Assembly (NCBI GenBank): GCA_964400215.1
Contig: CAYNSY010000005.1
Location: 36,864 to 100,863 of the forward strand
DNA from: Methylotenera sp964400215
Lineage (GTDB): Bacteria > Pseudomonadota > Gammaproteobacteria > Burkholderiales > Methylophilaceae
DNA length: 64,000 nucleotides
Reading direction: 5' to 3'
Shown: in pieces, positions 8,559-17,184 of the stretch
How the letters are laid out: each line of letters starts with the position of its first letter
Position numbering within the stretch: the first letter of the stretch is position 1
Position numbers and translations under genes: made by a program
Notes under the pieces: model-generated
What the model was told of the DNA's origin: nothing
Seen by the model: only the letters and a program-made list of their open reading frames with translations
Databases searched by the model: none

Positions 8559-10112
8559 CGGCAAAAAGGCACTGAGTAGCATGGCTATCTCCAAACTGGC
8601 CAACACGGCGATGCCTATGAATAATCGTTTTTGCCAACGCGCTTGCAGTTCTTGCGCAGCGATGAGTTGAGCCAGGCCGGCTCGCAGAGGTTCGTCTTGC
8701 TCGGCTTGAGTTTGTTGGCGTAAAAAAGCATGCACCAAGCGCGGCATTTCCGGCAGCGTTTTAGCAATAAAAGGCAATTCTTTACGCAAGGTTTTGGCCA
8801 GACTGCGCCAGCCGATTTGCTCGCTCATCCAGCGTTTTAAGAAGGGTTTGGCGCTTTGCCACAAGTCTATGTCAGGGTCTAAATCGCGGCCCAAGCCTTC
8901 GATGTTAAGCAAGGTTTTTTGCAGCATGACCAATTGCGGTTGGATGACCACGCCGAATTTGCGCGACATTTGAAACAGGCTTAATAGGGTGCGGCCAAAT
9001 GAAATGTCTTTTAAAGGCTTGTTGAATATAGGTTCGCATATGGCGCGCACGGCGGTTTCCAAGGCCTCCACATTGGTGTCTTTGGGTACCCAGCCGGACT
9101 CGATGTGGGCGACCGCCACATCACGGTAATCGCGGTTAAAGAAGGCCAAGAAATTGCGCGCTAAATAGTATTTATCGGTGTCGCTTAAGCTGCCCATGAT
9201 GCCAAAATCCAAGGCGATGTACTTGCCTTTGTCTGGCCCACTGTTGACCACCAAGATGTTGCCTGGGTGCATGTCGGCATGAAAGAAACCGTCTCTAAAT
9301 ACTTGGGTAAAGAAAATTTCCACGCCATCGTGCGCCAATTTAGCGATGTCTATGCCTTGTTCGCGCAGCAGTTCAATCTTGCTGATGGGCGTGCCGTGCA
9401 TGCGCTGCATGACCATGACTTGTTGACGGCACCAATCCCAATAGACCTCGGGCACCAGCAGTTTTTTGTCTGGGAAGTTGCCGGCTAAGCGCGTGCAGTT
9501 GGCGGCTTCTAGGGTGAGGTCCAGTTCGCTTTCAGTGTGCTCGGCAAATTCTGCCACCACTTCGCGTGGTTTCAAGCGTTTAATTTCAGCCGATAAGGCT
9601 TGTAGCAACCAAGCGGCCGTGTCCAGTAAATCAAGGTCATGTTGTATGACCTTGGCGATGCCTGGGCGTAATACTTTCACTGCTACCGGTGTGCCATCCA
9701 TTAATTCGGCGAAGTGCACTTGCGCCACCGAGGCGCTGGCAATGGCGGTTTGCTCGAAGCTGGCGAACACTTGATTGAGGGGCAGTGTGTAAGCGGCTTG
9801 GACAATTTTATCGACCTCAGCGTAAGCGAAGGGCGGCACTTGGTCTTGCAGTTTGGCCAGTTCGTCGGCGATGTCCAGTGGGATTAAATCGCGACGGGTA
9901 GAAAGCATTTGGCCAAATTTCACAAATATCGGCCCCAAGGCCTCCAAGGCCAAACGCAGTCTTTGCGCGCGTGGTGTGTGTTTGTTGCGCCAAAAAAACA
10001 GCACTTGGATTAGGCTGTGCAAAGGTTTGAGTTTGCTGTTGCCTAAGGCGAATTCATCCAGGCCGAAGCGCAGGGCGATGTAAACTATGTAGATTAGGCG
10101 AAATAGGCGCAT
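8547..10112 (-). CDS. ubiB: ubiquinone biosynthesis kinase-like protein UbiB
   Basis: Atypical protein-kinase-like ATPase required for ubiquinone synthesis at the inner membrane. The 521 residues show the family KxGQ segment (FVKFGQMLSTRRDLIP, about 65-80), an alanine-rich nucleotide loop (ASASVAQVH), VAVKVLRP, the HADMHPGNILV catalytic block and LDFGIMGSL, plus a hydrophobic C-terminal tail consistent with membrane anchoring. It is 3 bp downstream of ubiJ, forming ubiE-ubiJ-ubiB on this strand. Confidence 0.96.
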   Translation of the reverse strand: MRLFRLIYIVYIALRFGLDEFALGNSKLKPLHSLIQVLFFWRNKHTPRAQRLRLALEALGPIFVKFGQMLSTRRDLIPLDIADELAKLQDQVPPFAYAEVDKIVQAAYTLPLNQVFASFEQTAIASASVAQVHFAELMDGTPVAVKVLRPGIAKVIQHDLDLLDTAAWLLQALSAEIKRLKPREVVAEFAEHTESELDLTLEAANCTRLAGNFPDKKLLVPEVYWDWCRQQVMVMQRMHGTPISKIELLREQGIDIAKLAHDGVEIFFTQVFRDGFFHADMHPGNILVVNSGPDKGKYIALDFGIMGSLSDTDKYYLARNFLAFFNRDYRDVAVAHIESGWVPKDTNVEALETAVRAICEPIFNKPLKDISFGRTLLSLFQMSRKFGVVIQPQLVMLQKTLLNIEGLGRDLDPDIDLWQSAKPFLKRWMSEQIGWRSLAKTLRKELPFIAKTLPEMPRLVHAFLRQQTQAEQDEPLRAGLAQLIAAQELQARWQKRLFIGIAVLASLEIAMLLSAFLPLSN

Positions 10113-10115
10113 GGC

Positions 10116-10724
10116 TTAGGGTTTGCTGTTGGCAGCAGGGCCTTTGTTATCGAGTTGTTGTTTGAGTTTGGCCAGTTTTTTTTCAAAACGGGCGACGTCG
10201 GCGCGTAAGGTGTCGACCTCGCTAATGTAATTTTCCACGTGGCGTTTTTTGGCGATTAAAGGCATTTCTTCTTGCCAGTATTCGCTAAGCATGGACGCTA
10301 AATTGGCCCCGGTTTCTTTGCTGCTGGTTTTGATGTCGCGCAGGGTGTCGCCTATTTTGCTGGCAGCCACGTCGCCCACCAATTTGCTGGCATCGTCTTC
10401 AAAGTCCCAGCGCATGGCGGACAAGACTTTGGCCAATTCAGCGGCCAACTGGGTGTCGCCAGTGATCTGCACTTGGCGTTTGGCGGCTTCGTCGCCGGCC
10501 AATAAGCGTAATGCCAAGCTGGGAGATAAGCTCACGCTGGCATCGGCCGTGTTGCTTTTTCCGGCCATGGCCAGGTTGCCGTCTTCTAAAATGACTAGGC
10601 TGCGGCTAAAAAAGCCCAGCTTAAATTCGACGGACTGGCCGGCATGGGGTTGCAGCATGGCGCAAGCCCAACTGTTTTGCGCAATCAGGTGTTGCAGCAT
10701 GCGGGTGGATAGGCCGGTTAGCAT
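10116..10724 (-). CDS. ubiJ: ubiquinone biosynthesis accessory factor UbiJ (SCP2 domain)
   Basis: 202-residue protein with an SCP2-type lipid-binding domain (about residues 15-110) and a C-terminal coiled coil (VENYISEVDTLRADVARFEK and following). UbiJ binds ubiquinone intermediates and supports the cytosolic Ubi metabolon together with UbiK. The assignment rests on the domain layout and the position between ubiE and ubiB, the same order as in Escherichia coli. Sequence conservation of UbiJ is low, so context matters here. Confidence 0.88.
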   Translation of the reverse strand: MLTGLSTRMLQHLIAQNSWACAMLQPHAGQSVEFKLGFFSRSLVILEDGNLAMAGKSNTADASVSLSPSLALRLLAGDEAAKRQVQITGDTQLAAELAKVLSAMRWDFEDDASKLVGDVAASKIGDTLRDIKTSSKETGANLASMLSEYWQEEMPLIAKKRHVENYISEVDTLRADVARFEKKLAKLKQQLDNKGPAANSKP

Positions 10725-10737
10725 AAGTTAAGCGCCA

Positions 10738-11478
10738 TTAAATTTTGTAGCCTTTGTGCAAGGCCACCACGCCGGCAGCCAGGTTGTAATAATCCACTTT
10801 GGCCAGGCCCGCTTGTTCCATCATCTGTTTGAGGATTTCTTGATCCGGGTGCATGCGTATCGACTCGGCCAAGTATTGGTAACTGTCGGCGTCCTTAGCA
10901 AAGAGCTTGCCCATTAAAGGCAATAGTTTGAACGAGTAAGCGTCGTAGAGTTTGCTTAAGGGCTGCCATACTTTGGAGAATTCCAACACCAACAGACGAC
11001 CACCAACTTTAAGCACCCGTTGCATTTCAGCCAGGGCCAAGTCTTTGTGGGTCATGTTGCGTAAGCCGAAGGCGACGATAACGCAATCAAAATGGCCGTC
11101 TGGGAAAGGCAGTTTTTCGGCATCGCATTGCAAGGCGGGAACGTTTAAGCCGGCATCGAGCATGCGGTCACGGCCTACGCTGAGCATGGAGGCATTGATG
11201 TCGGTTAAGATTACACGGCCTTGGGCGCCGACCTTTTGCGCAAACAATTTGGATAAATCGCCGCTGCCGCCAGCGATGTCCAATACCGTGTCGCCGGCTT
11301 TGACGCCGCTTATTTCGACGGCAAAGCGTTTCCAAGTGCGGTGTAAGCCGGCGGACATGACGTCGTTCATCAAGTCGTATTTGCTGGCCACGGAATGGAA
11401 TACTTCGCCGACTTTTTTGGCTTTCTCGCCCTCGGCTACGGTTTTAAAACCAAAATGGGTTTGTTGATCGTTTGACAT
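10738..11478 (-). CDS. ubiE: demethylmenaquinone/2-polyprenyl-6-methoxyphenol methyltransferase
   Basis: SAM-dependent C-methyltransferase of ubiquinone (and, where present, menaquinone) synthesis. The 246-residue product has the UbiE N-terminal block HFGFKTVAEGEKAKKVGEVF, SAM motif I VLDIAGGSGDLS near residue 65, and CVIVAFGLRNMTHKDLAL near 135. The first gene of ubiE-ubiJ-ubiB; a DUF971 gene ends 11 bp upstream and may lead the operon. Confidence 0.97.
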   Translation of the reverse strand: MSNDQQTHFGFKTVAEGEKAKKVGEVFHSVASKYDLMNDVMSAGLHRTWKRFAVEISGVKAGDTVLDIAGGSGDLSKLFAQKVGAQGRVILTDINASMLSVGRDRMLDAGLNVPALQCDAEKLPFPDGHFDCVIVAFGLRNMTHKDLALAEMQRVLKVGGRLLVLEFSKVWQPLSKLYDAYSFKLLPLMGKLFAKDADSYQYLAESIRMHPDQEILKQMMEQAGLAKVDYYNLAAGVVALHKGYKI

Positions 11479-11489
11479 GGATGCCTCGT

Positions 11490-11855
11490 TTATTGGTTTC
11501 GATTTAGGCCAGCTGCACTTAGTTTACCCAAATACTCTAACCACAGTGCTTCGTAGTTGCGCGCTAATTCGTGTAAGTAATCCCAGGAATACAAACCGGT
11601 GTCGTGGCCATCAGTGAAAATCAGTTTGACGGCATAATTACCGACCGCTTCGATGTTGCTGATGTTGACCAGTTCTTTGCCTGTTTGCAGCACTTCTTGG
11701 CCAGGGCCGTGGCCTTTGACTTCTGCTGAGGGCGAGTAAACGCGTAAAAATTCGCAGGACAACATGCATTCGGTGCCGTCATCAAATTTAATTTCTAACA
11801 ATCGCGATGCTTGGTGTAGCCGTATGTCGGTCGGTCTGGGAGTTTGCTTGCTCAT
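11490..11855 (-). CDS. DUF971 (gamma-butyrobetaine hydroxylase-like N-terminal) protein
   Basis: 121-residue protein of the DUF971 family, with the conserved SRLLEIKFDDGTECMLSCEF block near residue 17 and GLYSWDYLHELARN near 85. The fold is related to the N-terminal domain of gamma-butyrobetaine hydroxylase, and family members have been linked to iron-sulfur cluster handling, but this is not visible in the sequence. It is directly upstream of ubiE, a frequent arrangement in betaproteobacteria. Confidence 0.88.
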   Translation of the reverse strand: MSKQTPRPTDIRLHQASRLLEIKFDDGTECMLSCEFLRVYSPSAEVKGHGPGQEVLQTGKELVNISNIEAVGNYAVKLIFTDGHDTGLYSWDYLHELARNYEALWLEYLGKLSAAGLNRNQ

Positions 11856-11956
11856 GCGACGGTCAATTTTTTATAAAATAAGATAATAACAGAATGGCGT
11901 GGTAGCGACATCATTAGGTCTAGCTATGGTGGCTTTGTAGATAGGAATATGCGCGT

Positions 11957-11985
11957 AAAAAAGGCTGCTAAACGCAGCCTTTTTA
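11957..11985 (-). terminator. Rho-independent terminator after rpoH
   Basis: Perfect 11-bp stem (AAAAAGGCTGC with GCAGCCTTTTT) closing a 5-nt loop, located 16 bp beyond the rpoH stop codon; on the minus strand it ends in a run of T. It separates rpoH from the DUF971-ubi operon downstream. Confidence 0.85.
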
Positions 11986-12000
11986 TCACTCTAGCCAGAT

Positions 12001-12858
12001 TTAGGCTTGGTAAGCCAACATCGTGCTTTTGATTTTTTGCATGGCTTTTTGTTCAATTTGGCGTATGCGTTCTGCGGATACGCCAAACTCATCGGCCAAT
12101 TCGTGCAAGGTTTTACCGCCGTCGTCTTGCAACCAGCGCGATTCCACCACGCGGCGGCTACGTTCGTCTAAGTGTTGCAAGGCATGGCTTAAGCCTTTGG
12201 TTTCGTAAGCTTCGGTTTGCTTGGCCTCTATGGCCGCAAGCGGTTCTAAGCGCTCGTCTTGCAGGTAAGCGATAGGGCTGTAATGGCCGTCTTCGTCGTC
12301 ATCCGTAGCGGATTCCAAGGAAAATTCGTGACCGTTAAGGCGCGCTTCCATTTCCCGCACTTCTTCCGCTTTGACATTCAAGGTCTGCGCAATGTGTTCC
12401 ACTTCGCTGGTTTGCAAGCTGTTGTGGCCGGGTTTCATGCTGCGCAAGTTGAAGAATAATTTACGTTGCGCTTTGGTGGTGGCAATTTTCACCAAGCGCC
12501 AATTGCGCACGATGTATTCGTGGATCTCAGCTTTAATCCAATGCATGGCAAAGGACACCAAGCGCACGCCGCGCTCTGGGTCAAAGCGTTTTACCGCCTT
12601 CATCAAGCCGATGTTACCTTCTTGGATTAAATCCGATTGCGGCAAGCCGTAACCGTTGTAGCCACGCGCGATGCTGGCCACCAAGCGTAAATGCGAGACA
12701 ATCAATTGCCGCGCCGCTTCTAAATCGTTTTCTTTTCTAAATTTGACGGCCAGCGCGTATTCCTCTTCTGCGGACAGAATAGGGTAAGCCTTAATGGCTC
12801 TAGAGTAGTGCTCTAGGCTATCGCTGGCAGTTAACACGGGTAATAAGGCAGTGGTCAT
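12001..12858 (-). CDS. rpoH: heat-shock sigma factor sigma-32
   Basis: Alternative sigma factor that directs RNA polymerase to heat-shock promoters. The 285-residue protein has region 2 (DLIQEGNIGLMKAVKRFDPE), the diagnostic RpoH box QRKLFFNLR at 131-139, and a region 4.2 helix-turn-helix (LADEFGVSAERIRQIEQKA) near the C-terminus. A strong Shine-Dalgarno sequence GGAGGA lies about 11 nt before the ATG. A CIRCE-like operator lies 28-54 nt upstream, implying repression by HrcA, which is encoded at 30533-31552. ftsX ends 91 bp upstream on the same strand. Confidence 0.97.
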   Translation of the reverse strand: MTTALLPVLTASDSLEHYSRAIKAYPILSAEEEYALAVKFRKENDLEAARQLIVSHLRLVASIARGYNGYGLPQSDLIQEGNIGLMKAVKRFDPERGVRLVSFAMHWIKAEIHEYIVRNWRLVKIATTKAQRKLFFNLRSMKPGHNSLQTSEVEHIAQTLNVKAEEVREMEARLNGHEFSLESATDDDEDGHYSPIAYLQDERLEPLAAIEAKQTEAYETKGLSHALQHLDERSRRVVESRWLQDDGGKTLHELADEFGVSAERIRQIEQKAMQKIKSTMLAYQA

Positions 12859-12885
12859 TAAAATTTAGTCCTCCGTAGTCTAATT

Positions 12886-12912
12886 TTAGCACTCTGTATA
12901 AGAGAGTGCTAG
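12886..12912. promoter_or_regulatory. CIRCE-like HrcA operator upstream of rpoH
   Basis: Inverted repeat TTAGCACTC-N9-GAGTGCTAG, differing from the CIRCE consensus (TTAGCACTC-N9-GAGTGCTAA) at one position in the right arm and having the exact 9-nt spacer. It lies in the rpoH leader/promoter region. CIRCE is the binding site of the HrcA repressor. Confidence 0.9.
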
Positions 12913-12949
12913 AGGCTAAATTAGTTCAATCGGCCAGGCGAGTGAAAAT

Positions 12950-13867
12950 CTAATCGATTTTGATGGCCGCAATCGCGCGGCTGACAGACAAGAAGGAACC
13001 CAGCCAGCCTATGAAGATGGACAGCAGGGTGATGCCTAGGTAAAGCGGCAGGTTAAACCAGGCTAGGCTAAAGTCATTGCTGTAAAGCTGCGACAGTTGC
13101 GCGACCGATTGGTTAAACAGTTGCACGATGACAATCAAAATGACCATGGCCAACAAGCCGCCAAACAAGCCGTAGAGCATGCCAGCATAAAGGAAGGGGG
13201 TGCGGATAAAATTGGTGGTGGCGCCTATGAGTTTGCTGACCACGATTTCGTCTTTTTGCGTCAATATTTGCATACGCACGGTGTTGCCTATGATAACCAA
13301 TAAGGCCAAGGCCAAAAGGGCGGCGATGAAGGCGATGATTTTTGTGCCCAAGGCTAAAATGCTGGACAAGCGTTTGGCCCATTCGGCATTTAACAGGGCT
13401 TGGTCGACACCCGGCAGGGCTTGCAATTCTTCCCTAAGGCTAGCGAGGGCGGCTGGATCTGCCGATTTAGCTTGAATAAAAAAAGCATCCGGTAGCGGGT
13501 TTTGTTCTAAGTTTTGTACTTCGCTATTGATGTTGCTGGACGAGGCTTTAGCTTTCAAGGCTACCCAGGCATCGGCCTTGGTGACCAGATTGAATTTTTT
13601 GATGGCTGGGTTGTTGTTTAAGGCCGCCTCGATTTCAGTCAATGTATTGGCTGGGGCATCGAGTTGCACAAACAAGCTGATTTCTGTTTCATCTTGCATG
13701 TGGTTGCTTAGTTTGGACAAGTGCTCCACGCCTAAATAAAACACACCAGGGATGGCCATGGCCACGGCGATCACCAAGCTGATCATAAAGGTCGACAACT
13801 TGTTGTTGTCCATGCGCGCTAGCACCAGTTTCATGGCTTGCACGTGTTGATTGAGCCAGTTCATCAT
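12950..13867 (-). CDS. ftsX: cell division ABC transporter permease FtsX
   Basis: Inner-membrane partner of FtsE that couples the divisome to peptidoglycan hydrolases. The 305-residue protein has four transmembrane segments (about 28-48, 175-200, 225-250, 275-300) with the periplasmic loop between the first two, as in other FtsX proteins. Its start overlaps the ftsE stop in an ATGA arrangement, indicating translational coupling. Order is ftsY-ftsE-ftsX, then rpoH. Confidence 0.95.
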   Translation of the reverse strand: MMNWLNQHVQAMKLVLARMDNNKLSTFMISLVIAVAMAIPGVFYLGVEHLSKLSNHMQDETEISLFVQLDAPANTLTEIEAALNNNPAIKKFNLVTKADAWVALKAKASSSNINSEVQNLEQNPLPDAFFIQAKSADPAALASLREELQALPGVDQALLNAEWAKRLSSILALGTKIIAFIAALLALALLVIIGNTVRMQILTQKDEIVVSKLIGATTNFIRTPFLYAGMLYGLFGGLLAMVILIVIVQLFNQSVAQLSQLYSNDFSLAWFNLPLYLGITLLSIFIGWLGSFLSVSRAIAAIKID

Positions 13868-14541
13868 GCCGTCACGCTTTCTTTTGTTGCAGGGGCTAAT
13901 TGGCCGTGGTCTAAATGCAGCACGCGATTTTGCGTGGCTGACATGCCGCGTGCATCGTGGGTGGCAACGATGACCGTGACGCCCACTTGATTGAAATCTT
14001 GGAATATACCCATGATGTCGGCCGCGTAACTGGAGTCTAGGTTGCCGGTGGGTTCGTCGGCGATTAATATCGATGGCCGGCTTACTACCGCACGCGCAAT
14101 CGCTAAGCGTTGTTGCTCGCCGCCGGATAAGGTGATGGGCATGGCTTTTTCTTTGTGCAACAAGCCCACTTTATCTAAAGCGGCACGCACACGCTTGGCG
14201 GCGTCTAGGCCAGTGATGCCATTGATGTGCAAAGGCAAAATGACGTTTTCAAAGCAATTGCGATCGTAGAGTAATTTATGGTCTTGAAAAATCAGACCAA
14301 AGCGGCGGCGCATAAAGGGAATGGCGGCGGCTTTTAATTGGCTGATGTTTTGATTGGCAATCAAGACCGTGCCACTGGTTGGTCGCTCTATGGCGGCGAT
14401 CAGTTTGAGCAAGGTGCTTTTGCCGGCACCTGAGTGACCCGTGACAAACACCAACTCGCCGGCTTCAATGTCGAAGCTGACCTGGCTTAAGGCTTCGTTG
14501 CTGCCGGGGTAACGTTTGGTGACGTGGTCAAATTTAATCAT
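13864..14541 (-). CDS. ftsE: cell division ATP-binding protein FtsE
   Basis: ABC ATPase that drives FtsX during septation. In 225 residues it shows Walker A GHSGAGKST, signature LSGGEQQR, Walker B ILIADEPTGNLD and the H-loop ATHDARG. Length is standard. It overlaps ftsX by 4 bp and follows ftsY after 26 bp. Confidence 0.97.
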   Translation of the reverse strand: MIKFDHVTKRYPGSNEALSQVSFDIEAGELVFVTGHSGAGKSTLLKLIAAIERPTSGTVLIANQNISQLKAAAIPFMRRRFGLIFQDHKLLYDRNCFENVILPLHINGITGLDAAKRVRAALDKVGLLHKEKAMPITLSGGEQQRLAIARAVVSRPSILIADEPTGNLDSSYAADIMGIFQDFNQVGVTVIVATHDARGMSATQNRVLHLDHGQLAPATKESVTA

Positions 14542-14567
14542 GGCTCAATTATATCGCTAAAGTTGGC

Positions 14568-15587
14568 TTAATCGAGCAAGGCGTCTATGAATTCGCTGGC
14601 CTTAAACGGACGCAGATCGTCTATCGCTTCCCCTATGCCGATAAAGCGGATAGGGATAGGCCGTGCTTCGGCAATGGCAGCGATGACGCCCCCTTTGGCG
14701 GTGCCGTCTAGCTTGCTTAATACCAAGCCAGTCACGCCCAAGGCATCGTCAAAGGCTTTGACTTGCGACACGGCATTTTGGCCGGTGTTGGCGTCCAGCA
14801 CCAATAACACCTCGTGCGGTGCGCCGGGCAGGGCTTTGTCCATGACCCGTTTAACCTTGGCAATTTCGTCCATTAAATGCATTTGCGTGGGCAGGCGCCC
14901 GGCAGTGTCGGCCAGCACGATGTCGATTTTTTTGGCGATGGCTGAATTGATTGCATCGAACATGACGGCTGCGGCATCGCCACTGGATTGTGCCACCACG
15001 TGCACGTTGTTGCGTTCGCCCCATACTTGCAATTGCTCACGTGCGGCCGCCCTAAAGGTGTCGCCCGCGGCGATCAATACCGACTTGCCTTGGGCTTGAA
15101 AGGCGTGGGCCAATTTACCTATGCTGGTGGTTTTGCCGGCGCCATTAACGCCGGCCAGCATGATGACAAATGGGCGCTGTTGTTCAGTGACCAAGGCTTG
15201 CTCCAATGGGCTGAGTAAGTCAGACAGGGCGGCTTTTAGGGCCGCTTTGAGTTGCACGGTGTCGTCTAAATTTTGTGCTTTAACGCGGGTTTTAATGTCG
15301 TTCAGCAAGTTCTTGGTGGCATTTACCCCAACGTCCGAGGTCAGCAGTATGGTTTCCAATTCCTCGTAGACATCGTCATCAATTTTGCCGCCGCCAAATA
15401 GGCCGGCCAGTTGCTTACCTAGGTGTTTGCGGGTTTTGCTTAAGCTGGTTTTTAGGCGTTCAGCCCAAGAGTCATTAGGCTTTGTTTGTACTGCCGTGTC
15501 GGTCGCTGCTGCGCTGATGGCTAAGCCGCTGTCCGGCGTGGCTGGCGTTGGCGCAGGGCTTTTGTTCTTTTTGAAGAAATCAAACAT
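14568..15587 (-). CDS. ftsY: signal recognition particle receptor FtsY
   Basis: SRP receptor GTPase that targets ribosome-nascent chains to the membrane. The 339-residue protein has a variable N-terminal region of about 50 residues, an N domain, and a G domain with GVNGAGKTTSIGKLA, the DTAGRL box and TKLDGTAKGG-type motif (here SKLDGTAKGG). First gene of the ftsY-ftsE-ftsX group. Confidence 0.97.
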   Translation of the reverse strand: MFDFFKKNKSPAPTPATPDSGLAISAAATDTAVQTKPNDSWAERLKTSLSKTRKHLGKQLAGLFGGGKIDDDVYEELETILLTSDVGVNATKNLLNDIKTRVKAQNLDDTVQLKAALKAALSDLLSPLEQALVTEQQRPFVIMLAGVNGAGKTTSIGKLAHAFQAQGKSVLIAAGDTFRAAAREQLQVWGERNNVHVVAQSSGDAAAVMFDAINSAIAKKIDIVLADTAGRLPTQMHLMDEIAKVKRVMDKALPGAPHEVLLVLDANTGQNAVSQVKAFDDALGVTGLVLSKLDGTAKGGVIAAIAEARPIPIRFIGIGEAIDDLRPFKASEFIDALLD

Positions 15588-15785
15588 AGGGCGTATTTTA
15601 ACTTAATTTTTAGTGCGACTTTCAACTTGCAGAAAAAAAGCACACGGGCATTTTTCGGTGAACTTAGCCGCGGGAAGCGCGGTCAGATTGGCGGATAAAA
15701 AATGAGCGGCTGCTTGTGCCATGGGCCGCGCTATAATTCAGTCTGCTTGACTGCAAGCAGTAAGAAACAACAGGAGAAATACAAG

Positions 15786-17144
15786 GTGCGGATCAAAAGT
15801 TTATTGCTAGTATTGTTGGCCTTGCCCATCAGCAGTTGGGCGGCCAACGTGCAAGAATTCAAATTGGACAATGGTTTAAAGCTCATCGTCCAGGAAGACC
15901 ACCGCTCACCGGTAGTGGTGTCGCAAGTGTGGTACAAGGCCGGCAGCATAGACGAAGTTAACGGTAAAACCGGCGTGGCACACGTGTTGGAACACATGAT
16001 GTTTAAGGGCACCAAAAAAGTTAAAGCCGGGCAATTTTCCCGTTTGATTGCCGCCGCCGGTGGCAAGGAAAACGCTTTCACCAGCAGCGATTACACCTGT
16101 TATTTTCAGCAACTGGAAAAATCCCAATTGGGCTTGGCCTTCGAATTGGAAGCCGACCGCATGGCCAATTTGCAATTAAGCAAAGAAGAGTTCGATAAAG
16201 AAATCAAAGTGGTGATGGAAGAGCGCCGTTGGCGCACGGATGACAAACCCCAGTCTTTGGTGAACGAAGCGTTTCAGGGCGCCGTTTACCGAGCACACCC
16301 GTATTCACGACCAGTGATAGGCTTCATGAACGATTTAGAAAACATGAGTTATGAAGATGCGCGTGAATGGTACACGCTGTGGTATGCGCCTAACAATGCC
16401 ACCGTGGTGGTGGTGGGCGATGTACAAGCCAATGAGGTGTACCAATTAGCCAAGCAGCATTTTGCTAAGTTGGCGGCAAAAAAATTGCCCGAGCGCAAAC
16501 CGCAAGTGGAGCCTGTGCAATTGGGCGAGCGCCGGGTGGTGGTTAAGGCACCAGCTAAACAAGCGTATTTGTTGATGGGCTACCACGTGCCGGCCTTGCA
16601 AGACCCGGATAAAGATTGGCAGCCGTACGCATTGGAAGTGTTGGCCGGCGTGCTCAGTGGCAACCCAGCGGCACGCTTAAACCAAAGTTTGGTACGTGAC
16701 ACACAATTGGCGGTGGACGCCAGTGCCGGTTACGACATTATGTCGCGCGGTCGTTTGAGTTTATTCGAGTTGGACGGCACGCCCAGCGAAGGTAAAACGG
16801 TGCGTGAACTCGAGGCGGCTTTGTTGCAGCAAATTGAAAAGATTAAACAATCGGGCGTTAGCGCAGAAGAATTGGATAGGGTAAAAGCCGCGGTAATTGC
16901 TGCCGATGTCTATCAGCGCGATTCCATGTTTTACCAAGCCATGCAAATCGGCACGGTGGAGAGCATAGGTTTTTCTTGGAAAATTTTAGACGATTACCCA
17001 GCCAAATTGCGCGCGGTGACGGCCGAGCAAGTGCAGGCCGTGGCTAAAGAGTTTTTATTGCCAGACAATTTAACCATCGCCACCTTGGACCCGCAGCCCA
17101 TGGACCCTAACGCTAAGCCCAAAGGCAAGCCCCATGTGCATTAA
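15786..17144 (+). CDS. M16 zinc peptidase, catalytic-type subunit, exported
   Basis: Pitrilysin-family (M16B) metallopeptidase of 452 residues. The frame is open from 15702, but the GTG at 15786 is preferred: it begins a clear Sec signal peptide (VRIKSLLLVLLALPISSWA) and has AGGAG about 11 nt upstream. The zinc motif HxxEH is intact (HVLEH, residues 66-70) with a downstream glutamate-rich helix, so this subunit should be catalytic. The next gene encodes an M16 protein lacking the motif; such pairs form heterodimers in the periplasm. A TATAAT at 15732-15737 and a small leader hairpin at 15743-15760 precede it. Confidence 0.92.
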   Translation: MRIKSLLLVLLALPISSWAANVQEFKLDNGLKLIVQEDHRSPVVVSQVWYKAGSIDEVNGKTGVAHVLEHMMFKGTKKVKAGQFSRLIAAAGGKENAFTSSDYTCYFQQLEKSQLGLAFELEADRMANLQLSKEEFDKEIKVVMEERRWRTDDKPQSLVNEAFQGAVYRAHPYSRPVIGFMNDLENMSYEDAREWYTLWYAPNNATVVVVGDVQANEVYQLAKQHFAKLAAKKLPERKPQVEPVQLGERRVVVKAPAKQAYLLMGYHVPALQDPDKDWQPYALEVLAGVLSGNPAARLNQSLVRDTQLAVDASAGYDIMSRGRLSLFELDGTPSEGKTVRELEAALLQQIEKIKQSGVSAEELDRVKAAVIAADVYQRDSMFYQAMQIGTVESIGFSWKILDDYPAKLRAVTAEQVQAVAKEFLLPDNLTIATLDPQPMDPNAKPKGKPHVH

Positions 17145-17184
17145 GCCCAGCCAGTACCCGTGAATTAATGAAGGTCAGTAAACC

